Below are positions 1 through 6,886 of a DNA stretch of 61,155 nucleotides, in pieces (the first letter of the stretch is position 1; the number at the start of each line of letters is the position of its first letter). A model generated the notes under the pieces. The model ran no database searches and was not told where the DNA came from. It saw only the letters and a list, made by a program, of their open reading frames with translations. The stretch spans positions 1-61,155 of the IMG/VR virus record IMGVR_UViG_3300043395_003109, one strand, 5' to 3'. Both the position numbers and the translations under genes were made by a program. This DNA comes from a virus.

Positions 1-273
1 ATGAAAGTTTATTCACTCTATCACAAAGAAACTTATGTTGCTTCCTTTCCAAATAAGGAAGATGCTATTTTCTATGGTAAGCAGTTTTATGAGGATGGAT
101 GGTCTTGTAATATTATTGAAGAGTATTTGAGTAAATCTCCACCACTTTATAGCACTCCTTATACTCCTCTCACTCCTTCTAATCCTATTCCTTGTGTTTC
201 TCCCGTAATCTCAAAACCACCTGTGAAATATCCTGATACTTATCCTCATATCTATTGTGATGGAACCAAATGA
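1..273 (+). CDS. Hypothetical protein, 90 aa, proline-rich tail
   Basis: The reading frame opens with ATG at the first base of the window, so an upstream start cannot be excluded. The N-terminal half is an ordinary small-domain sequence (FPNKEDAIFYGKQFY, then WSCNIIEEYL). Residues about 46-80 are rich in Pro/Ser/Thr/Tyr and look disordered. I recall similar small proteins in cyanophages but know no function. Its TGA lies inside the start octamer ATGACTGA of the next gene, so the two are translationally coupled. Confidence 0.75.
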   Translation: MKVYSLYHKETYVASFPNKEDAIFYGKQFYEDGWSCNIIEEYLSKSPPLYSTPYTPLTPSNPIPCVSPVISKPPVKYPDTYPHIYCDGTK

Positions 274-482
274 CTGACGAACAAATCCTCAAACTTGTGA
301 AAGAACACTTTGAAGAAGATTGGGATGAGAATGATGGTTGGGAGTATTCTGGAAACTTTGATGCCTTTGTGAAGTTTGCCCGAGCACTTTATGAAGAAGG
401 TTTCAAAGTAGGATACGATGAAGGTTGGGAAAGTAGTAATGTAAGCACCGAAATGAATACTTGGAGTTCTGATGATGACTGA
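270..482 (+). CDS. Small acidic hypothetical protein, 70 aa
   Basis: Starts with ATGACTGA at 270, overlapping the upstream stop by 4 bases. The product is very acidic (EEDWDENDGWEYSGN) with a central aromatic/helical segment (FVKFARALYEEGFKVGYDEGWE). No family recognised. Its stop (480-482) is the second TGA of the next gene's start octamer. Acidic phage proteins of this size sometimes act as host-protein inhibitors, but nothing here shows that. Confidence 0.75.
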   Translation: MTDEQILKLVKEHFEEDWDENDGWEYSGNFDAFVKFARALYEEGFKVGYDEGWESSNVSTEMNTWSSDDD

Positions 483-657
483 ACGAGTAAAATTCTCACA
501 AGTATCCAGAGTTATCTGCCCCAAGACAGGTATTCATTATCTTGATGCGATTGATGAAAATGGTATTCATTGGATGGCACAAATGTCTCACGGTGTAGAG
601 CCTTGGTTGGTTTTTACTGAAACTTGGAAAAAAGATGTGCAGGTGCCTTATGACTGA
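475..657 (+). CDS. Small hypothetical protein, 60 aa
   Basis: Two adjacent ATGs (472, 475) are possible; 475 is chosen because it begins the octamer ATGACTGA that starts several genes here. The sequence looks like a compact beta domain (GIHYLDAIDENGIHWMAQM). No recognisable family. It overlaps the previous gene by 8 bases, and its stop (655-657) lies in the next start octamer. Confidence 0.7.
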   Translation: MTERVKFSQVSRVICPKTGIHYLDAIDENGIHWMAQMSHGVEPWLVFTETWKKDVQVPYD

Positions 658-826
658 ATCACTGTGGATTGTAATGCGAGACAAACTTGGTTTCTCGATT
701 GATATGTGTGATGAGATTGTAGATGCCGTTGAAGAATGGATGCCGAAAGAACACGACACAAACTCCTACGAATGGAATAAGTGTGTTAGAATGCTGCGTG
801 AGAAACTTTGGGAGCAATCGGAATGA
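650..826 (+). CDS. Small hypothetical protein, 58 aa
   Basis: Start at 650 (ATGACTGA) is preferred to an in-frame alternative at 635 because it recreates the junction seen at neighbouring genes. The protein is probably helical (DMCDEIVDAVEEWMP, CVRMLREKLWEQ). No known family. Its stop at 824-826 is the first TGA of the following start octamer. Confidence 0.7.
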   Translation: MTESLWIVMRDKLGFSIDMCDEIVDAVEEWMPKEHDTNSYEWNKCVRMLREKLWEQSE

Positions 827-1026
827 CTGAACGCACCGATGATTGGAGAACTATCTTTGGAGACCTCACGACTGATGGTGTCTATGAGATGTGCGAAATT
901 AACGCATATCAACTCGCATCACACTTGGAGGAACTCTATCTTAAAATTAGAGAACTTGAAACACAACTCAAAGATGTTCAAGAAGTGGTGCTCGCACACG
1001 AATATGTGAGGAATATTGGATTATGA
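823..1026 (+). CDS. Small coiled-coil-like hypothetical protein, 67 aa
   Basis: Begins MTERTDDW at 823 in the octamer ATGACTGA; an alternative in-frame start at 808 would sit deeper in the upstream gene. Residues about 27-60 form a heptad-like helix (LASHLEELYLKIRELETQL) that suggests a short coiled coil. Function unknown. Coupled on both sides by 4-base ATGA overlaps. Confidence 0.7.
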   Translation: MTERTDDWRTIFGDLTTDGVYEMCEINAYQLASHLEELYLKIRELETQLKDVQEVVLAHEYVRNIGL

Positions 1027-1193
1027 CTGACGAAGAACTCGAAGATTGGAAGAAAATGTTTGAGAACCCTGAAAAGATCTATGTTTCTCAAGAAGCTTAT
1101 GATAGACTGGTGGAGATGATCAACCAACCACCATCACCAGAACAAATCGAGAGCATTCGTAAACTAATGAACCGCAAAGCACCATGGGATTAA
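1023..1193 (+). CDS. TacA/DUF1778 antitoxin C-terminus-like small protein, 56 aa
   Basis: Starts MTDEELEDWKKMF. The second half reads VSQEAYDRLVEMINQPPSP, then IRKLMNRKAPWD. This matches the C-terminal toxin-binding tail of TacA-type (DUF1778) antitoxins as I know it: 'LS-x-E-x-(6)-L-x-x-PP-x-P...L-x-x-L...PW'. The ribbon-helix-helix DNA-binding half that normally precedes this tail is absent, and no GNAT acetyltransferase toxin is adjacent. It could be a stand-alone toxin neutraliser or merely a shared short fold. Family resemblance is judged by eye. Confidence 0.6.
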   Translation: MTDEELEDWKKMFENPEKIYVSQEAYDRLVEMINQPPSPEQIESIRKLMNRKAPWD

Positions 1194-1723
1194 ACGAAGA
1201 CATGCCGTGGGTCAATCTCACACAAGAGGAAGTTGATGAACTCCGCACGAAGAAACATGAACTCACGGAATACGGTAAACAACGACTGAAACAACTGATG
1301 AACAATCAAGAACCATACCCTGATGCCATGTTTGAGGAAGCTGAGCGTCGTGAAGCAGAACGCAAGGCTCTTGATGCCCTTGATCAACTCTATGAGAAAC
1401 ACGGGGATGCTATGTTGCGTCTTGCTGAAATTGAGAAGGATCAATGGGAACGAGAACAGAGAGAAATGCGTATCCTTGAACGATACAATCAATTCTACAA
1501 TACTGAATGTTCTGGATTATCTCACGGCACACCCATCACACCAGAACATATGCAGGCAATGACACTTGAATGTATGCTTGATGCCATACGATGTGAGAAC
1601 CTCAATGATGAGTTTGATGTAGTTTCTATTGATGATATCAACGCACTGATTGAAGCATTGCATCAACAAGGTAATGAGTTCTTGGAAAGAGTAAGGAAAC
1701 TGAAGGAGCAGAATAATGGATGA
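1184..1723 (+). CDS. Charged helical/coiled-coil hypothetical protein, 179 aa
   Basis: The start ATGGGATTAA overlaps the upstream stop. Residues about 10-110 are dominated by Glu/Lys/Arg/Gln with long helical stretches (MFEEAERREAERKALDALD, RLAEIEKDQWEREQREMRI), so a coiled coil is likely. The C-terminal part (IDDINALIEALHQQGNEFLERV) is also helical. It is the largest gene of the first cluster. No enzyme motif or known family is visible. It overlaps the next gene by 8 bases. Confidence 0.8.
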   Translation: MGLNEDMPWVNLTQEEVDELRTKKHELTEYGKQRLKQLMNNQEPYPDAMFEEAERREAERKALDALDQLYEKHGDAMLRLAEIEKDQWEREQREMRILERYNQFYNTECSGLSHGTPITPEHMQAMTLECMLDAIRCENLNDEFDVVSIDDINALIEALHQQGNEFLERVRKLKEQNNG

Positions 1724-2009
1724 ACCATACTACCAGTATTATGTGATTGATTATTATGCGACTGGAGAAGGTCGTTCCATTTGGTTGATGATTTGCCCTA
1801 ATAACTCTCCATCATATCCAGTTGATTACTTACAGAAAAGGTGGGAGAAGTTTGTAGATGTAGAGTATTATCTACAAGGAACAGAAGAACTCACAGAAGA
1901 AGAGTTTATGAAAAAGTATCGTGTGTTTATGCCAGGACACATTAAGAATACTATTGAAGAGAGAAGTATGAGTATCTGGCAATCACATTATCATTTTAAT
2001 CGTTCATAA
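1716..2009 (+). CDS. Hypothetical protein, 97 aa, Tyr/Trp-rich
   Basis: Start ATGGATGA overlaps the upstream gene. It is rich in aromatic residues (YYQYYVIDYYATGEGRSIW) and ends in WQSHYHFNRS. The same WQSHY string, with a shared 16-bp DNA stretch, recurs in the gene at 4968, so the two may share a short ancestral segment. Function unknown. Confidence 0.75.
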   Translation: MDEPYYQYYVIDYYATGEGRSIWLMICPNNSPSYPVDYLQKRWEKFVDVEYYLQGTEELTEEEFMKKYRVFMPGHIKNTIEERSMSIWQSHYHFNRS

Positions 2010-2167
2010 TGAAACCACTACCCGATAAAAGAGAACTGGATATTATGTGGGCAGTTGCAACCTCAACCAGTATTGAAACTGGCATAAGACCCCACTACGG
2101 GTTCGCAAAAATGCTGTATGATGAACTCAACGACATCAAACCACCAGTAAGAATTTCTGACAAATGA
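2009..2167 (+). CDS. Small hypothetical protein, 52 aa
   Basis: The ORF reads MKPLPDKRELDIMWAV and ends VRISDK. Its start overlaps the preceding stop (TAATG) and its own TGA overlaps the next ATG (ATGA). The regular coupling on both sides is the main support. No family recognised. Confidence 0.65.
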   Translation: MKPLPDKRELDIMWAVATSTSIETGIRPHYGFAKMLYDELNDIKPPVRISDK

Positions 2168-2421
2168 TTTCTCCTTACAATATAGTTCCTGGAACTGATA
2201 TTGTTCATAGCATCACCGATGTTTATGAACTTTGTGATGAAGCAGAAGGATGCACTCATACTGTAAAACTTAATGCAGATAACGGTGGTGTTTATTTGGA
2301 AGCAACAGGAAAACAACACGATAGTGAGCACAGAGGCATCACTGAATATATGACTATCGGCAACAAAGAACTTGCGATTGTTGTTGCAAAACGGATTCTT
2401 GAACTTTATCAGGTAAATTGA
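2164..2421 (+). CDS. Hypothetical protein, 85 aa
   Basis: Likely a small alpha/beta domain: beta-rich first half (CTHTVKLNADNGGVYLEA) and a C-terminal helix (KELAIVVAKRILELYQV). Coupled to the upstream gene by ATGA and followed one base later by the next ATG. No known function. Confidence 0.75.
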   Translation: MISPYNIVPGTDIVHSITDVYELCDEAEGCTHTVKLNADNGGVYLEATGKQHDSEHRGITEYMTIGNKELAIVVAKRILELYQVN

Positions 2422-2422
2422 A

Positions 2423-2686
2423 ATGAAAATCCAATTCAAAGGACATCAAGCAACAGACCGAGAGGTGGAACTCTCACAACAAGAACTCTTCCAACTCTTT
2501 GAGATGATGCGAGAAGAGTTTGAAAATCACATTACATATTCACGATTCAATAGTTGTTATCCTAGTGATATTGAAAAGGACATTGTAGACTTTTGCAATT
2601 CTCATGGTGTTGATGTAGAATATGGTCGTGATAGAATTTCTTTCTTTAAATCTATTCTTAATAACCTTAAGAACCCATACCAATGA
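2423..2686 (+). CDS. Hypothetical protein, 87 aa
   Basis: The N-terminal strand MKIQFKGHQATDREVELS is followed by a helix (QQELFQLFEMMREEFENHI). The middle contains two cysteines (SCYPSDIEKDIVDFCNSHG). No family recognised. Its TGA overlaps the ATG of the next gene. Confidence 0.75.
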   Translation: MKIQFKGHQATDREVELSQQELFQLFEMMREEFENHITYSRFNSCYPSDIEKDIVDFCNSHGVDVEYGRDRISFFKSILNNLKNPYQ

Positions 2687-2871
2687 ATCTTACATACAGA
2701 CAACTGATTCTTTTAACAACTGCTATCACAGTATTTTATGATGAGGTCGCAAAGACTTCTACACCTGAAATGAAACAAGAACTGATGGAACTTGGTGAGA
2801 TTATTCAGGAAAATGCTATGATGAGGAAAAGGGCAGATGAACGACGGGAGAAGAAAAATGAAACTCTGTAA
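2683..2871 (+). CDS. Small helical hypothetical protein, 62 aa
   Basis: All-helical appearance (QLILLTTAITVFYDEVAK, TPEMKQELMELGEIIQENA) with a basic tail (MRKRADERREKKNETL). The first helix is hydrophobic but short, so a membrane segment is doubtful. The 3' end overlaps the next, cysteine-rich gene by 14 bases. Confidence 0.7.
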   Translation: MNLTYRQLILLTTAITVFYDEVAKTSTPEMKQELMELGEIIQENAMMRKRADERREKKNETL

Positions 2872-3073
2872 AGATTGTAAGTATTATCGTAAGGATTGGT
2901 TGGGTCATCTATTTGGATTTGGACACCGACACGATACTTGTACTTCTCCTAATACTTCCACAAATCTTATAACTGGAAACGAAAGTAGGTTCTGTGATAT
3001 GCTCCGTGCTAAATGTTGGGAATCACTTGATTATTCTTGTGGTCCTGATGGTAGGTTCTGGGAGGAAAAATGA
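2858..3073 (+). CDS. Cysteine-rich small protein, possible zinc binding, 71 aa
   Basis: Start at 2858 (MKLCKDCKYYRKDW) is preferred over the in-frame start at 2837, which lies deeper in the upstream gene. Cysteines occur as CxxC at the N-terminus, then singly around CTSP, FCDM, KCWE and SCGP, a spacing compatible with a small metal-binding fold. No exact family recognised. Ends in ATGA overlap with the next gene. Confidence 0.75.
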   Translation: MKLCKDCKYYRKDWLGHLFGFGHRHDTCTSPNTSTNLITGNESRFCDMLRAKCWESLDYSCGPDGRFWEEK

Positions 3074-3285
3074 GCAGATTTATTAAGAATCCCGATGAAA
3101 TCATCCTTGAGGATGTGAAGATGATTCACTATGAGACAATGGAAGAAGGTCGTGCCGTGTGGTTAGGAATCTATCTCAACAACGGTAAAATGTATCACCT
3201 AAACATTGGTGGTGAAAATCTTTATGTAAATTATTCTTATGAGGGTAATGATCCAAACATTACTGAGTGGGCAAAACTAAAATGA
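3070..3285 (+). CDS. Small hypothetical protein, 71 aa
   Basis: Beta-rich composition (RAVWLGIYLNNGKMYHLNI, ENLYVNYSYEG). Coupled to the upstream gene by ATGA. Its stop is the first TGA of the start octamer at 3282. Function unknown. Confidence 0.7.
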   Translation: MSRFIKNPDEIILEDVKMIHYETMEEGRAVWLGIYLNNGKMYHLNIGGENLYVNYSYEGNDPNITEWAKLK

Positions 3286-3476
3286 CTGACAGAGAGAAGG
3301 AACTTTACTTTGTTATATCTGAATGGTGGGACGAAGTATTCTCAACTTCGGTAAGAGAAGGTAGAGTGGAAAACATCAATAAACTTGTAGAATACATTAT
3401 TGAACTTGAAACTGACACTTGGGATGATCCTATTCCAGAAGGTGTTGATCCTTGGAACTTGAGAGGTAGAGAATGA
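3282..3476 (+). CDS. Small acidic hypothetical protein, 64 aa
   Basis: Starts MTDREKELYFVISEWWDEVF at the octamer ATGACTGA; the in-frame start at 3267 would precede the upstream stop by 18 bases and is less likely. A second helix (INKLVEYIIELETD) is followed by an acidic, Pro-containing tail. No family recognised. Confidence 0.7.
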   Translation: MTDREKELYFVISEWWDEVFSTSVREGRVENINKLVEYIIELETDTWDDPIPEGVDPWNLRGRE

Positions 3477-3649
3477 ACGAAAAGTCTAAAATCTTCTACA
3501 ATGTCTGGTGCTGCGCGTACCAACGCAGAGGACTATACAAAGGTACAGATAGAGAACACAGAGAGCACGAAACTGTACGAATGTGTCTTGATATGAAAGA
3601 TGTGAAGTTCTACCAGTTTGATACAGAAAAACCGCATTACCTACGATGA
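3473..3649 (+). CDS. Small hypothetical protein, 58 aa
   Basis: The ORF reads MNEKSKIFYNVWCCAYQRRG and ends FYQFDTEKPHYLR. It fills the space between two coupled genes with ATGA overlaps at both ends. The centre is basic (GTDREHREHETVRM). Unknown function. Confidence 0.65.
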   Translation: MNEKSKIFYNVWCCAYQRRGLYKGTDREHREHETVRMCLDMKDVKFYQFDTEKPHYLR

Positions 3650-3984
3650 CCTGGATAGAATACATCTTCATATACCTTATTCCTTCGTGGTTTCAATCAT
3701 TTAATGGCAACTTCCGTATCTGGAGGGACTTAATGACTGGAAAATATAAGGATTATGCTCTGATGTGGTACGATGACCCATATGAAGAGTGTTATGAATG
3801 GTTCTGGGGTTCTATCGGATATGATGATACATTAGATAAGAGTTTTCTTGAACACATACGAAAACTTGCTAAAGAAGTGGAGGAAGGTCAAGTTAAAACT
3901 TATCCAATTACAAAAGATATGATGGATAAACTTAATGATCTTGTTGGTGATATTGAAGTAGATTTGGACGAGAGGTTAGACTGA
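3646..3984 (+). CDS. Hypothetical protein, 112 aa, hydrophobic N-terminus
   Basis: Residues about 3-18 (WIEYIFIYLIPSWFQSF) are hydrophobic and aromatic and could associate with membrane. The rest is soluble and acidic with Tyr/Trp (YKDYALMWYDDPYEECYEW). The C-terminus ends DIEVDLDERLD. Starts in an ATGA overlap and ends with TGATG, coupling the next gene. Family not recognised. Confidence 0.75.
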   Translation: MTWIEYIFIYLIPSWFQSFNGNFRIWRDLMTGKYKDYALMWYDDPYEECYEWFWGSIGYDDTLDKSFLEHIRKLAKEVEEGQVKTYPITKDMMDKLNDLVGDIEVDLDERLD

Positions 3985-4376
3985 TGGGTATGTTTGACTA
4001 TGTAAGATCTTCATATGATCTTGGAGAACAATTCACTAATGTAGAACTACAAACTAAAGATATTGAAGAGGGTTATAGTGGAACTATGACTCATTTTTGG
4101 ATAGACCCTGATGGTTATTTGTGGTGTCCTGACTATAAAGGAACAAATACCTTTGAGGTTATTAAAGAAGATGATCCACGATATAATGATAAGCATCTCT
4201 TTCTAAATTATGAATGGATACCAACAGGACAGCACGGAAAGTATAGAGTTCATCCAATCACAAAATATATTGAAGTGTATCCATCAACTTGGGACGGACA
4301 CTATGATGACTGGCCCCGTTGTCGTATTCACTTCAGATATGGTAAAATAATGGACTATGAGTTTGTGTCCCGATGA
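3984..4376 (+). CDS. Conserved cyanophage-type hypothetical protein, 130 aa
   Basis: Begins MGMFDYVRSSYDLGEQF and contains TKDIEEGYSGTMTHFWIDP and LWCPDYKGTNTFEV. I recall this 'MGMFDYV...TKDIE...WIDP.G.LW.PDY.GT.TF' pattern from cyanophage genomes and bacterial homologues without an assigned role. It is probably an all-beta small domain. Coupled to both neighbours. Confidence 0.85.
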   Translation: MGMFDYVRSSYDLGEQFTNVELQTKDIEEGYSGTMTHFWIDPDGYLWCPDYKGTNTFEVIKEDDPRYNDKHLFLNYEWIPTGQHGKYRVHPITKYIEVYPSTWDGHYDDWPRCRIHFRYGKIMDYEFVSR

Positions 4377-4687
4377 TCCCAACAGAACTATTTCCTTATG
4401 AAAAGTTTGGATTTAGACTTGAATTTGGTGAAGGAAAGAATCCTACAATTTGTTGGTTTGAGTGCCAAGAACACCTTGACAAATATCTAGAAAGGTATAA
4501 ACTAGATAGTAAGACAATAAAGATTGATTATCGTGATAAACCCCCTGAGCCCAGTAAAAAACACAAGAGAAGTGTGGAACAAAAACCTAAACCAAAAAGT
4601 AAAGGAAGTTCTAGTACAAGTAAAGGACGAAAATCCAGCGTGGATCCCGTTAAGCACACTACTCGCTCTACAAAACGCAAAAAATGA
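4373..4687 (+). CDS. Hypothetical protein with basic disordered tail, 104 aa
   Basis: Two parts are visible. Residues 1-55 are a folded N-terminal domain containing NPTICWFECQEHLDKYLE. Residues about 56-104 are a strongly basic, Ser/Lys/Pro-rich tail (EPSKKHKRSVEQKPKPKSKG, ending RSTKRKK). The tail looks disordered and fit for nucleic-acid contact, but that is inference. Starts and ends in ATGA overlaps. Confidence 0.8.
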   Translation: MIPTELFPYEKFGFRLEFGEGKNPTICWFECQEHLDKYLERYKLDSKTIKIDYRDKPPEPSKKHKRSVEQKPKPKSKGSSSTSKGRKSSVDPVKHTTRSTKRKK

Positions 4688-4833
4688 TACAGGTAATTGA
4701 AAATGAAGACAGATCGTTCACTATCTCCTGGGATGAGACTTCTCCTACTGAAAGTATTCTCAACACCTGGACTGAAGACGACTTCATCAAAGTCATTATG
4801 GAACATATTCAGAAACTAAATGACAATGAATGA
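4684..4833 (+). CDS. Small acidic hypothetical protein, 49 aa
   Basis: MIQVIENEDRSFTISWDE and TEDDFIKVIMEHIQKLNDNE suggest a beta hairpin followed by a helix. It is joined to both neighbours by start/stop overlaps, which supports translation. Function unknown. Confidence 0.65.
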   Translation: MIQVIENEDRSFTISWDETSPTESILNTWTEDDFIKVIMEHIQKLNDNE

Positions 4834-4975
4834 TAAAACTAAACTCATTCTTGCTCTAATGCAGATTGATAATCTTACCAGTCTCTTAGAAGGTAATGAA
4901 TATCAAGACTTTTTATACAGTAAATTGATTTCAACGAGAGTGGAATTACAGAGGCAATTGAATCGTTATGAGTAA
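4826..4975 (+). CDS. Small helical hypothetical protein, 49 aa
   Basis: The ORF reads MNDKTKLILALMQIDNLTSL and ends VELQRQLNRYE. Helical throughout, with leucine-rich heptad-like spacing. It overlaps the previous and next genes by 8 bases each. No known family. Confidence 0.65.
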   Translation: MNDKTKLILALMQIDNLTSLLEGNEYQDFLYSKLISTRVELQRQLNRYE

Positions 4976-5186
4976 GCAGTTTTATGATGACAATGCTTTC
5001 TATGTGGAGCAAAAAAAGTATGGATTATGGCAATCACATTATCCTGATGAGAAAGGTATCATCACTTCGCTGACTGAAGAAGAATGTGTGAGAGCAACAC
5101 GTTGGTATTTGAAAGCAAAACAAGAAGGTGAGTTTGACAAATCATCTGAAAAGAGTTATTCTGGAGAAGTTGGAGGAAAACTATGA
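4968..5186 (+). CDS. Small hypothetical protein, 72 aa
   Basis: Starts MSKQFYDDNAFYVEQKKYG. It contains LWQSHYPDEKG, related to the end of the gene at 1716, and a helix with EEECVRATRWYLKAKQEGE. Coupled to the next gene by ATGA. No function recognised. Confidence 0.75.
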   Translation: MSKQFYDDNAFYVEQKKYGLWQSHYPDEKGIITSLTEEECVRATRWYLKAKQEGEFDKSSEKSYSGEVGGKL

Positions 5187-5338
5187 CAACACGCAATTTT
5201 GTAGATAAGAACGGAAACTCTTGGGAGTGGGAAGAGACTGCAGAGACTGTAAAAGCAGTTCAAGATCTTGCAAACTTTGCTGGTAATTATCCTGGACCTT
5301 TGTATGCACCGCACCCTGATTTGAAAAATGAACAATAA
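5183..5338 (+). CDS. Small hypothetical protein, 51 aa
   Basis: The ORF reads MTTRNFVDKNGNSWEWEETA and ends APHPDLKNEQ. It overlaps the upstream gene by ATGA and the downstream start by 11 bases. N-terminal beta hairpin (FVDKNGNSWEW) then a helix (ETVKAVQDLANFAG). Unknown role. Confidence 0.65.
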   Translation: MTTRNFVDKNGNSWEWEETAETVKAVQDLANFAGNYPGPLYAPHPDLKNEQ

Positions 5339-5546
5339 ACCACTGACGCCCGAAGAAGTACAGCAAGCAGCAGAACAATTCTTTCCTTTGTTTCGCATCG
5401 TTAATAGTCGTATGCCTACAAATGCCACAATAGAAGACACGCTCAAGGTAATGGAAACGGTATGTAATCTTGCACACAAACTTCGTGCAGAAGAAGAGAA
5501 GATTAAGTTTGGATTTAATAAAAATGAAAGTACGATTGAATCCTAA
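5328..5546 (+). CDS. Small helical hypothetical protein, 72 aa
   Basis: Begins MNNKPLTPEEVQQAAEQFFP. Two amphipathic helices are likely (PEEVQQAAEQFFPLF; TIEDTLKVMETVCNLAHKL). No family recognised. Its end overlaps the following gene by 23 bases. Confidence 0.7.
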   Translation: MNNKPLTPEEVQQAAEQFFPLFRIVNSRMPTNATIEDTLKVMETVCNLAHKLRAEEEKIKFGFNKNESTIES

Positions 5547-5697
5547 TCAACAGTTTTGGGCAAATATCTTTCGTTGTGCTGTAGAAAGGTCTAACATTTA
5601 CTTTCAAGAAAAAGACCTTGAAAGACACGCAAGAGAGCATACAACCGTTGTATTAGCACTACAAAAAGGAGAGGAATTTTGGAGAGAACTACTGTAG
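5524..5697 (+). CDS. Small hypothetical protein, 57 aa
   Basis: Start at 5524 (MKVRLNPNQQFW) is chosen; in-frame starts upstream would overlap the previous gene further. It is basic and aromatic with a helical C-terminal half (LERHAREHTTVVLALQKGE). It is the last gene of the first coupled cluster; a hairpin-rich gap follows. Confidence 0.7.
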   Translation: MKVRLNPNQQFWANIFRCAVERSNIYFQEKDLERHAREHTTVVLALQKGEEFWRELL

Positions 5698-5702
5698 ATT
5701 GT

Positions 5703-5710
5703 AATAAATA
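5703..5710 (+). promoter_or_regulatory. Possible T4-type late promoter (AATAAATA)
   Basis: Octamer AATAAATA just after the stop of the first cluster and upstream of the large hairpin. It matches the TATAAATA consensus at seven of eight positions. A second, perfect copy lies at 5770, so either may serve the homing endonuclease. Confidence 0.35.
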
Positions 5711-5715
5711 CTAAT

Positions 5716-5796
5716 GCTTAAGCGTCGCAACTTAAAGCAAGATGAGGAGCAGAAATGCTCCTCATTTAGTATAAATAATACTGCGACGTTTAAGAC
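5716..5796 (+). other. Nested inverted repeats: outer arms plus GAAA-loop hairpin
   Basis: The outer arms CTTAAGCGTCGC and GCGACGTTTAAG are inverted copies with one mismatch. They enclose a perfect 10-bp hairpin at 5742-5765 (ATGAGGAGCA, loop GAAA, TGCTCCTCAT). The inner hairpin resembles the phage's other terminators but has only a short T tract. The whole structure separates the first gene cluster from the homing endonuclease gene and encloses the late promoter at 5770. Confidence 0.7.
5770..5777 (+). promoter_or_regulatory. T4-type late promoter TATAAATA
   Basis: Perfect TATAAATA, 23 bases upstream of the ATG at 5801. T4 late promoters consist essentially of this octamer, recognised by gp55 with gp33 and gp45. 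It would express the homing endonuclease late. Confidence 0.7.
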
Positions 5797-5800
5797 AAGA

Positions 5801-6490
5801 ATGAATAACTATTACACTTACGCTTATTTGCGTGAAGATGGAACTCCTTTTTACATAGGCAAAGGAAGAGGCAATAGACTTTTTGAAAAAGAAAGACATA
5901 ATGTAAAAGTTCCACCTAATGATAGAATAATCTTTCTAAAACAAAATTTAAATGAAAAAGAAGCATTTAAACACGAAAGATATATGATTTTTATTCTTGG
6001 TAGAAAGGATATAAAAACTGGAATTTTAAGAAATAAAACAGATGGTGGAGAAGGTGCTAGTGGATATATTCATACCGATGAAGCAAAACTAAAAATCAGT
6101 AAGGCAAATAAAGGAGAGAACAATCCTTTTTATGGAAGAGAACATACCAAAGAAACAAAGCAAAAAATGAAGGGAAGAAAACCTCCATTAATTTCTCTTG
6201 AAGCAAGAAAAAGAATGAGTGAAAAAAAGAGAGGAATTCCAAGAGATAGGTCTATTGTAGATAAAATGATGGAGACAAGAAAAATAAATCAATCTTTTGT
6301 TGGAAAAAATAATCCAAATTCAAAAGTTTTTGTATTTACATCTCCTCAAGGTCAAGAATATATTGTTGTTGGGCAATTTCAAAAATTTTGTAAAGAGCAA
6401 AATATATCTTGCTGGGGAATGAAAAATATGATTAAAACTGGTAAAATGGTTCCTGGATGTAAAAATTGGAAAGTGAGAACAAATGATTGA
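5801..6490 (+). CDS. GIY-YIG homing endonuclease (SegA-like) with NUMOD3 repeats
   Basis: ATG at 5801 is chosen because it immediately precedes the GIY-YIG core and follows the late promoter; an in-frame ATG at 5714 would read through the hairpin. The core is YTYAYL (residues 5-10) and FYIGKG (17-22) with a following Arg-rich stretch. Residues about 95-150 carry NUMOD3-type DNA-binding repeats (NKGENNPFYGREHTKETKQK, then KRMSEKKRG). Free-standing GIY-YIG enzymes of T4-like phages cut sequence-specifically to spread their own gene. High Lys/Asn and low GC fit a mobile gene. The length (229 aa) is typical of Seg enzymes. Confidence 0.9.
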   Translation: MNNYYTYAYLREDGTPFYIGKGRGNRLFEKERHNVKVPPNDRIIFLKQNLNEKEAFKHERYMIFILGRKDIKTGILRNKTDGGEGASGYIHTDEAKLKISKANKGENNPFYGREHTKETKQKMKGRKPPLISLEARKRMSEKKRGIPRDRSIVDKMMETRKINQSFVGKNNPNSKVFVFTSPQGQEYIVVGQFQKFCKEQNISCWGMKNMIKTGKMVPGCKNWKVRTND

Positions 6491-6662
6491 CTTTAGAAAA
6501 ATTGTAGGTTATTATGACCCAAGGTATCCTGCATTAGACCCAACAACACCACATTATGAATTTAATAGTTATGTTGAGTGTTGTAAAAGTTTAGGTGTTC
6601 CTATTCGCCTTCAATCTTTTATGCGTTATCAACAGTATCTTAAAGAAATTGGTTTGGTATGA
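6483..6662 (+). CDS. Small hypothetical protein, 59 aa
   Basis: The ORF reads MIDFRKIVGYYDPRYPALDP and ends YQQYLKEIGLV. Overlaps the homing endonuclease by 8 bases and the next gene by 4. It contains CCKSLGVPIRLQSFMRY, possibly a helix-turn-helix-like segment, but this is weak. Function unknown. Confidence 0.7.
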   Translation: MIDFRKIVGYYDPRYPALDPTTPHYEFNSYVECCKSLGVPIRLQSFMRYQQYLKEIGLV

Positions 6663-6886
6663 TTAGAAAATTTATTAGATGGTTTGTATCACCATCACAA
6701 AAACCTATTGTTGAAGAAGTTGATGTTTATTCAAAATTACTTGAACTTGAGAAACGTATTGAGTATCTTGAAGCAGAGAATGTAGAGAACAGTAATTGTT
6801 TCTATGAACTTTCTAACTGTATTGATGCAGTTGATGCTCGTCTAGATATATTGACTCTTGAAAACTGGAACAATAAAGATGTATGA
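6659..6886 (+). CDS. Small coiled-coil hypothetical protein, 75 aa
   Basis: A short basic start (MIRKFIRWFVSPSQKP) is followed by a heptad-rich helix (YSKLLELEKRIEYLEAENVE) and a second one (CIDAVDARLDILTLENW), so oligomerisation is likely. No family recognised. Coupled with both neighbours. Confidence 0.75.
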   Translation: MIRKFIRWFVSPSQKPIVEEVDVYSKLLELEKRIEYLEAENVENSNCFYELSNCIDAVDARLDILTLENWNNKDV

